Source: Bacteroidales bacterium (GTDB taxonomy: Bacteria; Bacteroidota; Bacteroidia; Bacteroidales; WCHB1-69). Taken from it: a DNA stretch of 48,864 bases. The notes below the pieces were generated by a model that was not told the origin of the DNA, made no database searches, and saw only the letters and a list, made by a program, of their open reading frames with translations. Positions 42,291-48,864 of the stretch are shown piece after piece. The DNA lies in contig JALNYF010000008.1 of assembly GCA_023229985.1 (NCBI GenBank), positions 1-48,864 of the forward strand, written 5' to 3'. Numbering within the stretch: position 1 is the stretch's first letter; each line of letters begins with the position of its first letter. The position numbers were made by a program, and so were the translations under genes.

Positions 42291-42298
42291 TATTTTTG
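42291..42298 (+). promoter_or_regulatory. -7 box (TATTTTTG) for glgB
   Basis: TATTTTTG followed by CAG matches TAnnTTTG and lies 18 bases before the ATG at 42317. It overlaps the alternative upstream start at 42296, which is therefore unlikely. Confidence 0.65.
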
Positions 42299-42316
42299 CA
42301 GTCGCAATTTGTAAGT

Positions 42317-44311
42317 ATGTCACATCAAGAAAAATTACCGCTTATTTCATCTGATCCGTTACTCAAGCCGTATGAACAACCCATCATGCGTCGTTATCAA
42401 AACAGTGTTTTAAAAGAGATACAAATCACTGAAAATGAAAGACTTTTATCTGATTGTTGCAATAATCATCTTTACTATGGATTGCACAATACGGAACGTG
42501 GGTGGGTATTTCGGGAAAAGGCACCTCATGCCAAGAGCGTCATCATTTATGGAGATTTTTCATATTGGAAGATTGAGGAACGCTACGCCTTATGGCCTAT
42601 TGGCAATGGGGATTGGGAAATCACACTTCCTTACTCATTTTTGAGGCATGGGATGTTGTACAAACTATGGATTGTATGGCAAGATGGTGCAGATGAGCGA
42701 CTTCCGGCATATTGTAGGCGTGTGATACAAGACGAAAAAACCAAAATTTTTGCGGCGCAAGTATGGTCGCCTCCCACGCCGTGGAAATGGGCATACTCCT
42801 CGCCACCCCGCCCCAAACACCCACTTATTTACGAAGCCCACATCGGAATGTCCTCCGAGGATGCCAAAGTATCGTCATATCTTGAATTTTCGAAACTCGT
42901 TCTGCCCCGCATTGTGAAATTAGGTTATAATACCATTCAGTTAATGGCTGTTCAAGAACACCCGTATTACGGGTCATTCGGCTATCAGGTTTCAAACTTT
43001 TTTGCTCCTTCCTCTCGTTTTGGAACACCGGACGAGTTGAAAGAGCTGATTGACACAGCACACCAATATCATCTGTCGGTCATCTTAGATATTGTTCATT
43101 CTCATTCAGTTATCAATGAAAAAGAAGGATTGAGCCGCTTTGATGGAAGCGAGTATTTATATTTTCACGCCGGACCGCGCGGCTTTCACCCTGTCTGGAA
43201 CTCCCGTTGTTTCAACTACGGGAAAAACGAAACCCTTTTATTTTTGCTTTCAAATCTCAAATATTGGCTGGAAGAGTTTCACTTTGACGGGTTCCGGTTC
43301 GATGGCGTAACCAGCATGTGCTACCTTGACCACGGTATCGGAGTCGATTTTCTGAATTATCATCAATACTTTGATGATAATATTGATGAAGAAGCCCTTA
43401 CCTATCTTTCCTTGGCACAAAAATTAGTTAAACAGATTAACAATCAAGCATTTACAATAGCTGAAGATGTAAGTGGCATGCCCGGGTTAGCGTTCCCGAT
43501 TGAAAAAGGCGGCATCGGCTTCGATTACAGAATGTCGATGGGGATTGCAGATTATTGGACTAAAACCATTAAAGAAATACCCGATGAACAGTGGCATGTG
43601 GGCGATATTTATTTCAGGCTGACCGACAAACGCAATGAAGAAGAAGTGATTAGCTATGCCGAGAGCCATGACCAAGCCATGGTCGGCGACCAAACGATCA
43701 TCTTTCGACTGATTGGGAAAAAGATGTATGATTATATGTCGGTATTCACGCCTGACCTTGATGTGGAGCGAGGAATTGCGCTCCATAAACTCATTCGTTT
43801 TGCAACTCTCAGCTTGTCCAATGCCGGTTATCTGAATTTTATGGGCAATGAATTTGGGCATCCTGAATGGATTGACTTTCCGCGCGAAGGAAATAATTGG
43901 TCGTACCAATATGCGCGTCGTCAATGGCATCTTAGTGATAATGAAACACTTAAGTATAAGTTTCTCAATCATTTCGACCAAGAGATCATTCATTTTATCA
44001 TTAACAGTGCAGTCTTAGACAACTCGCCGGCGCCCATTATTCGAAATAATCATGACCAAGTGCTCGCATTTCGACGCGGAGATTTTATTTTCATTTTCAA
44101 TTTTAGTCCCACCCAATCCTATACTGATTATGAAATAGGCTGTAGCAAAGGAGAATACGTGATTCATTTGAATAGTGATGATCCCGTATTTGGAGGCTTC
44201 AACCGCTTAGATGACAAGCAAAAGTATCCCTCATACGAAAGAGAAGGAAATCATTATATCAGGTTGTACATTCCGGTGCGAACCACATTTGTGCTCAAAC
44301 CTCGAGACTAA
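42317..44311 (+). CDS. glgB: 1,4-alpha-glucan branching enzyme, GH13_8 (eukaryote-like)
   Basis: The 664-residue enzyme makes alpha-1,6 branches in glycogen. An N-terminal CBM48-like domain (GWVFREKAPHAKSVIIYGDF) precedes the GH13 barrel. The nucleophile is Asp329 in FRFDGVTSM, the acid/base Glu383 in IAEDVSGMPG, and the third acid sits in ESHDQAMVGD. GVTSMCYLDHGIGVDF and GFDYRMSMGIADYW are characteristic of GH13_8, the branching enzymes of animals, plants and some bacteria, rather than classical bacterial GH13_9. With the GT3-GT35 protein about 5.5 kb away it gives a eukaryote-like glycogen pathway. It is monocistronic and converges on lysC with a 10-base gap. Confidence 0.93.
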   Translation: MSHQEKLPLISSDPLLKPYEQPIMRRYQNSVLKEIQITENERLLSDCCNNHLYYGLHNTERGWVFREKAPHAKSVIIYGDFSYWKIEERYALWPIGNGDWEITLPYSFLRHGMLYKLWIVWQDGADERLPAYCRRVIQDEKTKIFAAQVWSPPTPWKWAYSSPPRPKHPLIYEAHIGMSSEDAKVSSYLEFSKLVLPRIVKLGYNTIQLMAVQEHPYYGSFGYQVSNFFAPSSRFGTPDELKELIDTAHQYHLSVILDIVHSHSVINEKEGLSRFDGSEYLYFHAGPRGFHPVWNSRCFNYGKNETLLFLLSNLKYWLEEFHFDGFRFDGVTSMCYLDHGIGVDFLNYHQYFDDNIDEEALTYLSLAQKLVKQINNQAFTIAEDVSGMPGLAFPIEKGGIGFDYRMSMGIADYWTKTIKEIPDEQWHVGDIYFRLTDKRNEEEVISYAESHDQAMVGDQTIIFRLIGKKMYDYMSVFTPDLDVERGIALHKLIRFATLSLSNAGYLNFMGNEFGHPEWIDFPREGNNWSYQYARRQWHLSDNETLKYKFLNHFDQEIIHFIINSAVLDNSPAPIIRNNHDQVLAFRRGDFIFIFNFSPTQSYTDYEIGCSKGEYVIHLNSDDPVFGGFNRLDDKQKYPSYEREGNHYIRLYIPVRTTFVLKPRD

Positions 44312-44321
44312 AAAATTCGAT

Positions 44322-45620
44322 TTAGGACTCTTTTACAACGATTTGAACCGTTGCACGTGAGCGTTGTTCCGCATATATTTTTCGTTTTCCTTTGATTTTT
44401 TCAACAATTCCCTCCGTATAATGGCGTATGGTTACCAACTCCATTTGTTCATTATATTTAATCAGATAATTCCGACTCAAGGCATCCAAAATATTTTCAA
44501 TACGGTGCGATTTATTGTCAGTACAAATGGAAAAACTCAAGGCAGAATTTTGCATCAGATTGGGTTTAACGCCATATTTTGATAAAATGGAAAAGATTTC
44601 TGACAAATTATCCACGGTTATGAACGAAAAATCTTTCGGGAAAATGGTTATTAAAATCTGATTTCTTTTAAAGATATAAGATGGGATAAACTCTTTTTGT
44701 TTCAAAGAAGAGATAACGCTTCCCGGCTCATCGGGCGAAAAAAACGGTTTAACGTAAAGTGGAATATTCTTGTTTTGAAGTGGCTTTAATGTTTTGGGGT
44801 GAATGATTGTTGCTCCATAATAAGACAATTCGATAGCTTCTTCATAAGAGATGGCATCGAGTTTAACGGCATCAGGAAAAAACTTTGGGTCTGCATTCAG
44901 CAAACCGGGGACATCTTTCCAAATGGTCACGCTCTCGGCATCCAACAGGTAAGCAATGATGGCAGCAGAATAGTCTGAACCTTCGCGCCCGAAAGTAGTT
45001 GTCTGCCCATCACTTGTTCCGGCAATAAAGCCCTGCGTTATAAACAAATTCGCTTCTTTTTTGGCAGTAATTTCAACAATGGCATTCGTCAAGGCAATAT
45101 CCGATTCTTCCCAATTAATCTTGGCTTCCATATATGTGGCATCTGTTTTCAGCATTTGCCGAGCGTCTAACCAATAATTTCGGACATCAACCAGATTGAG
45201 ATAAGTGGATATCAATTTTGTTGATAATATTTCCCCGAAGCTGACAATTCTGTCATATTCATATTCATAGTTATCGGTATGAGGTTGTTGCAGTTTTTCG
45301 TGTAATTGTTTAAAGACAATTTCCAATTTATCAACAATACGAGCATTATCCGGCATCAACTCGCGAGCGATGGATAAATGATTTTCTTTTAATTGTTCAT
45401 ATAAAAGGAACGGATCTTCTTTTTCAAAGAAATAGGCATCTAAAATGCGTTCCAAGAGATTCGTAGTTTTGCCCACTGCCGAAATCACTACAAGTAAGTT
45501 TTTGTCTTTGTATTTTTCTACGATGCGTTGTAAATTTCGGACACCTTCTGCATCTTTCACGGAAGCTCCGCCGAATTTAAAGACGAGAATATCGTTATTT
45601 AAAAAAGTATTCATTATCAT
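44322..45620 (-). CDS. lysC: Aspartate kinase (monofunctional)
   Basis: The 432-residue enzyme phosphorylates aspartate at the head of the lysine, threonine and methionine pathway. It has VFKFGGASVKDAEGVRNL at the N-terminus, VISAVGKTTNLLERIL, GFIAGTSDGQTTTFGREGSDYSAAIIAYLLDAE, and SYEEAIELSYYGATIIHPKTLKPLQ. Residues about 305-425 carry ACT-type regulatory sequence, so feedback control is expected. No homoserine dehydrogenase is fused. The ATG at 45620 directly abuts the stop of the upstream gene; an ATG at 45614 is an alternative. Confidence 0.95.
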   Translation of the reverse strand: MIMNTFLNNDILVFKFGGASVKDAEGVRNLQRIVEKYKDKNLLVVISAVGKTTNLLERILDAYFFEKEDPFLLYEQLKENHLSIARELMPDNARIVDKLEIVFKQLHEKLQQPHTDNYEYEYDRIVSFGEILSTKLISTYLNLVDVRNYWLDARQMLKTDATYMEAKINWEESDIALTNAIVEITAKKEANLFITQGFIAGTSDGQTTTFGREGSDYSAAIIAYLLDAESVTIWKDVPGLLNADPKFFPDAVKLDAISYEEAIELSYYGATIIHPKTLKPLQNKNIPLYVKPFFSPDEPGSVISSLKQKEFIPSYIFKRNQILITIFPKDFSFITVDNLSEIFSILSKYGVKPNLMQNSALSFSICTDNKSHRIENILDALSRNYLIKYNEQMELVTIRHYTEGIVEKIKGKRKIYAEQRSRATVQIVVKES

Positions 45621-46616
45621 CTATTTTTCTTCATAAATAACTGCAAGAACGGTTTTCCCGACAGCTGCCAAAGTTGTTTTATCAATATGTTGGATATTAT
45701 CACTTAACGTATGCCATGTAGAAGTAAAGCCTGTTTCGGAAGAGCTGACTTGATGTATGATGTCAACCATTGGAATGCCGGCAATGGTATTAACGTAATA
45801 GTGGTCATCGGTAATAGGGTGACTTTTTTCGGCGAGGAAGTAGTTCCCAAATCCGAATTTGTAGGCTGTAGTCCATATTTTGGTTAGGACATCTTGTGCA
45901 TAGTAGGAGGAGAAGTATTCATAGTGAAAGACTGCATCTTCTGCACCGACCATGTCCAACAGAATACCATAATTAGCACGGTAACCGCTCACATGCGGAT
46001 TTTTTGCCCAATACTGAGATCCCAAACCCCACCATTCGCCGTCCGGTGCGGTAACGCCTTCAGGAACACCATAATCTTCGGCATCAAAGAATACAATATC
46101 AATGCCGACAGTGGGAACTTTTATGGATAGTTGTCTAGCAATTTCGAGCAGTACCCCTACTCCACTTGCGCCGTCATTAGCACCGTCGATAGGTTTATTC
46201 CGATTGGCAACCACAGGGTCGTGGTCAGCTACATGACGTGAATCCCAATGCGCTGCCAAGACGATACGATTCGTTTTCCCTATGCCAAAAGAGCCAATAA
46301 TATTTTTCCCATTTAACGTAGTCCCATTGTACGCTTTGGTTGTAAATTGCTGTATGATAACCGTATCACAATAATTCTCGAGTTGTTTGTACAAATAATC
46401 GGCGCAGAGTGAGTGAGCTTCACTATTAGGAACGCGTGGTCCGAAATCGGTTTGTTTTTTTACAAAAGCAAAAGCGGAATCTGCACTAAAGTCAGGCGTA
46501 ATGATTTGATTTTCTTTGGGTATATCCTTTTTTTCGGGTTCGGTATTACAATTTGTCAAAAAGAAAGGAGCCATCAACAGAAAGGCAATCAGGTAATAAC
46601 TATTTTTGAATTTCAT
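45621..46616 (-). CDS. M28-family glutaminyl-peptide cyclotransferase-like lipoprotein
   Basis: The 331-residue protein has a lipoprotein signal peptide with lipobox FFLTNC (Cys23). The M28/QC zinc fold follows: VLAAHWDSRHVAD, GANDGASGVGVLLEIARQL with Asp148 as a zinc ligand, IVFFDAEDYG with Glu180, and STWHTLSDN with His302. WWGLGSQYWAK and the LLDMVGAEDAVF block resemble the animal-type glutaminyl cyclases found in oral Bacteroidota. Such enzymes turn N-terminal Gln into pyroglutamate. An M28 aminopeptidase is the alternative. Four exported proteins here begin with Gln after cleavage, which fits a cyclase. It overlaps pdxA by 17 bases. Confidence 0.87.
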   Translation of the reverse strand: MKFKNSYYLIAFLLMAPFFLTNCNTEPEKKDIPKENQIITPDFSADSAFAFVKKQTDFGPRVPNSEAHSLCADYLYKQLENYCDTVIIQQFTTKAYNGTTLNGKNIIGSFGIGKTNRIVLAAHWDSRHVADHDPVVANRNKPIDGANDGASGVGVLLEIARQLSIKVPTVGIDIVFFDAEDYGVPEGVTAPDGEWWGLGSQYWAKNPHVSGYRANYGILLDMVGAEDAVFHYEYFSSYYAQDVLTKIWTTAYKFGFGNYFLAEKSHPITDDHYYVNTIAGIPMVDIIHQVSSSETGFTSTWHTLSDNIQHIDKTTLAAVGKTVLAVIYEEK

Positions 46617-47646
46617 TACGGGAATTATTATGGTTATATAGTGAATATTCTTTTCTATTTCTCAAAATATCTACTGCGAGATAAAGGGCGTTGCGCATGG
46701 AGTCGCAAGAAGCCAGATTTTGGCATGTGATATCGTAAGCGGTTCCGTGCGCCGGCGATGTGCGAACAATGGGCAGACCGGCGGTGAAATTTACTCCCGC
46801 GCCTTGCGATAATAGTTTAAAGGGAATCATTCCCTGTTCGTGATACATCGCTAGAACCGCATCAAACTTTAAATAAGTGCCACTACCAAAGAATCCATCT
46901 GCGGGAAAAGGTCCGAACGCATTAATTTGTGTCTCAAAAGCTCGCTGAACAGCGGGCACGATAACATTCTGATCTTCACTTCCTATCAGTCCGTTGTCAC
47001 CCGCATGCGGATTAAGCGACAGCACGGCAATTTTCGGATTTGTACATGCAAAATCTGATTGAAGCGTATGTTTCATCATTTTTAATTTTTGGAAAATAAG
47101 CTCTGATGTGATATTCTGTGCTACGTGCGACAAGGGTAAGTGATTGGTAACAAAGCCTATACGAAGATTCTCAGCAATCATCATCATCATTGCGTTGGGA
47201 GCAGAAAATTGCTGGGCAAAATACTCTGTATGACCGGTAAATTTAAAGTTAGGAGATTGAATATTAGCTTTATTGATAGGAGCGGTCACGACTGCATCTA
47301 TCAGTTTCCCTTTCAAGTCTCTACACGCCATATTCAACGCCATCTCCGCCATTTTTCCGGCTGTCTCCGTAGATTCTCCCGGGTCAATTTTCACTTCTTG
47401 CTCTACAAGATTCAGCAAATTGCTTTTCTTGGGATTGACTTGTTCGATTTTTTTGATTACCTGAAAAGAAAAATCCGGCAAATCTAATTTGCTTTTGTGG
47501 AAGTTTGCCACTTTCGAGACCCCATAAACAATCGGTGTAAAGATCTCTGTTATTTTATTATCACTCAACGCTTTCATAATAACTTCGTAGCCGATTCCAT
47601 TGATGTCACCCTGCGTAATTCCTATTTTAAATAATATTTCACTCAT
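46600..47646 (-). CDS. pdxA: 4-hydroxythreonine-4-phosphate dehydrogenase
   Basis: The 348-residue enzyme oxidises 4-phosphohydroxy-threonine in pyridoxal phosphate synthesis. Visible motifs are GITQGDINGIGYEVIMKAL, TGHTEYFAQQF, SLNPHAGDNGLIGSEDQ with the metal-binding His, GPFPADGFF, AMYHEQGMIPFKLL and RTSPAHGTAYDITC. Length is normal. A -7 box (47672-47679) is upstream. The last 17 bases overlap the start of the cyclase-like gene, so pdxA, the cyclase-like gene and lysC are probably one operon. Confidence 0.96.
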   Translation of the reverse strand: MSEILFKIGITQGDINGIGYEVIMKALSDNKITEIFTPIVYGVSKVANFHKSKLDLPDFSFQVIKKIEQVNPKKSNLLNLVEQEVKIDPGESTETAGKMAEMALNMACRDLKGKLIDAVVTAPINKANIQSPNFKFTGHTEYFAQQFSAPNAMMMMIAENLRIGFVTNHLPLSHVAQNITSELIFQKLKMMKHTLQSDFACTNPKIAVLSLNPHAGDNGLIGSEDQNVIVPAVQRAFETQINAFGPFPADGFFGSGTYLKFDAVLAMYHEQGMIPFKLLSQGAGVNFTAGLPIVRTSPAHGTAYDITCQNLASCDSMRNALYLAVDILRNRKEYSLYNHNNSRNEIQK

Positions 47647-47671
47647 TTTTTTTACTTCAAATTATTGCCGG

Positions 47672-47679
47672 CAAAGATA
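47672..47679 (-). promoter_or_regulatory. -7 box (TATCTTTG) for pdxA-QC-lysC
   Basis: On the minus strand TATCTTTG followed by CC matches TAnnTTTG, 25 bases upstream of the ATG at 47646. Confidence 0.6.
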
Positions 47680-47826
47680 CTATTTTCAACGCATAATTTG
47701 CTATCCAAAATCGGAAATTATTCTCATATTCGTAACATTATTTCCAAAAGATTGATTGGTCATTTGTTTTATCATCATGAAATCACGATTTTCCACAAAA
47801 TTTCTTAATATCGTTCAAAAAAGTCG

Positions 47827-47834
47827 TACTTTTG
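47827..47834 (+). promoter_or_regulatory. -7 box (TACTTTTG) for the AbiEi-like gene
   Basis: TACTTTTG followed by CGG matches TAnnTTTG, 20 bases before the ATG at 47855. Confidence 0.6.
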
Positions 47835-47854
47835 CGGCTTGTAGATAACCATTT

Positions 47855-48475
47855 ATGATTTTTAACCGGATACACGATACTTTTTTTGAACGCGGCTATT
47901 TTACCCACAGCGAATTGGATAATTTTTTCCCTTCAACAGATAAAAACAACCTTACCCGCTGGTGTAAAAATGGTCTTCTTATCAAATTGAGAAACAACTA
48001 TTATGCTTTTCCGCAATATATCAAACAAACACATTTTGCTTTTTATATAGCCAATCATATCTATGCTGAATCATACATCAGTTTACACAGTGCCCTTGCT
48101 TTTCATAACTACATTGCCAACTATGTTAATTCACAGATTAGCAGTGTTAGTTTGCAAAAAACGATCACTTTTCGGAATCACTTGGGCAATTTTCATTATC
48201 AAAAAGAAGCTCCCCCCTTTTTTTGGGGGTTCGAGCCGCAAGGAGAAGTTCCTTTCACGTTTCAAATAGCAACTCCGGAAAAGGCAATTCTGGATATTTT
48301 TTACCTCTACCCGAACTATTACGATACAGAGCAAAAAATTCAAAATTTTGCCATTGAAGAAAGAATGTTATATGAACATTTGAATACAAAACGGTTGTAT
48401 GAGTATCTGGATATTTTTCAAAATCAGGCACTTGAAAAAAGAATCACGCTGTTTTGCAAAATCTACGGATTGTAA
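47855..48475 (+). CDS. AbiEi-family antitoxin-like protein, no toxin adjacent
   Basis: The 206-residue protein resembles the AbiEi antitoxin/regulator family: an N-terminal winged-helix region (FFERGYFTHSELDNFFPSTDKNNLTRWCKNGLLIKLRNNYYAF), then SYISLHSALAFHNYI and the conserved IATPEKAILDIFYLYP. AbiEi usually represses its own operon and blocks AbiEii, a nucleotidyltransferase toxin encoded directly downstream. Here the following 139 bases hold no such gene and the next gene is on the other strand. It may be a relic, a solitary regulator, or act on a toxin elsewhere. Confidence 0.75.
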   Translation: MIFNRIHDTFFERGYFTHSELDNFFPSTDKNNLTRWCKNGLLIKLRNNYYAFPQYIKQTHFAFYIANHIYAESYISLHSALAFHNYIANYVNSQISSVSLQKTITFRNHLGNFHYQKEAPPFFWGFEPQGEVPFTFQIATPEKAILDIFYLYPNYYDTEQKIQNFAIEERMLYEHLNTKRLYEYLDIFQNQALEKRITLFCKIYGL

Positions 48476-48614
48476 GTGAGCCATCAACCATATTGATCTA
48501 TCCCAAATGCTGGCATTTTGTTGTTATGAAACGGTGTTGGCAGGCTTGTTACGCGATGTTGAGGCACAATCTAATCGGGTGATGGGCGCGTGGGAAAATT
48601 CTAAATCCTTGCTC
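48476..48614. other. Gap after the antitoxin-like gene, possible decayed sequence
   Basis: No intact gene is seen. From 48480 one plus-strand frame is open for about 40 codons before it runs over the minus-strand gene (AINHIDLSQMLAF, LLRDVEAQSN), without a plausible start or a family I recognise. It is more GC-rich than nearby gaps, which could mean a gene remnant. Confidence 0.35.
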
Positions 48615-48864
48615 CTAATTTGTTATTCCCAATTCCTCAATTTGCTCTTTCGACAATCCAGTTATCAATAGAATATCATCGATAGGCTTTCCCATTTTCA
48701 GCAAAGTACGGGCAATTTCCAACTTACCTTCTAATCGACCTTCTATCTTGCCTTTCAATTCGCCTTTCAATTCGCCTTCTTCACGCGCGTAATTGATAGC
48801 ATTGTCATAATCGTTGATCGCTTTCTTGCTTTTAATGTATTTTCTATATTCCATTTTGTCTAAT
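48615..48864 (-). CDS. Rpn-family nuclease/transposase, C-terminal part (partial)
   Basis: The minus-strand frame is open from the right edge of the window to the stop at 48615, so the N-terminus lies outside; an internal ATG at 48854 is not the true start. The 82 visible residues (LDKMEYRKYIKSKKA, then AREEGELKGELKGKIEGRLEGKLEIARTLLKMG, then ILLITGLSKEQIEELG) match the tail of the Rpn/PD-(D/E)XK recombination-promoting nuclease group: a helical linker with repeated KG/EG units followed by the TGLS-type ending. The catalytic nuclease part cannot be checked here. Such genes are mobile and often multicopy in Bacteroidota. Confidence 0.75.
   Translation of the reverse strand, partial: LDKMEYRKYIKSKKAINDYDNAINYAREEGELKGELKGKIEGRLEGKLEIARTLLKMGKPIDDILLITGLSKEQIEELGITN

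Noticed and set aside
48854..48864. ATG at 48854 as the true start of a 79-residue protein
   Set aside because: The frame stays open to the window edge and the visible part matches only the tail of a longer Rpn-type protein.

Overview
The window looks like chromosomal DNA of a member of the Bacteroidota, most likely an uncultured Bacteroidales. The evidence is AT-rich DNA, many promoters of the Bacteroidota -7 type (TAnnTTTG, often followed by C), a secreted protein with a C-terminal type IX secretion (T9SS) sorting domain, exported proteins that keep a Gln at the cleavage site, a complete Na+-translocating NADH:quinone reductase operon, an OstA-like LPS protein and a fused glycogen synthase/phosphorylase. 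No rRNA, tRNA, CRISPR array or complete insertion sequence was seen. Most of the window is core chromosome; the accessory-looking parts are the two edges.

Layout. 1-4048: the 5' part of a secreted multidomain protein (minus), a CorA transporter and a T9SS cargo protein. 4261-6750: rpsO and pnp. 6803-12962 (minus): mntP followed by nqrABCDEF, with the pnp terminator hairpin reaching into the end of nqrF. 13019-14269: a DUF1015 protein. 14378-21624 (minus): a tight five-gene cluster of RND exporter, MORN-type lipoprotein, OstA/LptA-like protein, divergent chorismate synthase and glycosyltransferase. 21876-24719 (minus): D-Ala-D-Ala ligase followed by a second, uncharacterised ATP-grasp protein, plus a hypothetical protein. 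24910-26424: a pseudouridine synthase with ten 42-bp in-frame repeats. 26421-28400 (minus): a WlbA-like dehydrogenase and galE. 28543-36792 (plus): secreted C1 peptidase, orphan Fe-S protein, GT4 glycosyltransferase, coaD, and a 1410-residue GT3 glycogen synthase/GT35 phosphorylase fusion. 37069-40935 (plus): typA-folB-nadE-kinase. 40932-42113 (minus): a MrpORP-like Fe-S/ATPase fusion. 42317-44311: a eukaryote-like glycogen branching enzyme. 44322-47646 (minus): pdxA, glutaminyl cyclase-like lipoprotein, aspartate kinase. 47855-48864: an AbiEi-like antitoxin with no toxin beside it and the C-terminal end of an Rpn-family nuclease/transposase.

How the parts fit. The GT4, GT3-GT35 and GH13_8 proteins form an intracellular glycogen system, eukaryote-like in its synthase and branching enzyme families. 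The Nqr complex supplies a sodium gradient. The OstA, RND and glycosyltransferase genes point to envelope building. The M28/glutaminyl cyclase protein is probably the enzyme that caps exported proteins: all four signal-peptidase-I substrates recognised here share the cleavage pattern L-x-A followed by Q. Gene ends are unusually compact: convergent genes interlock stop codons twice, and many operon neighbours overlap by 1, 4, 8 or 17 bases.
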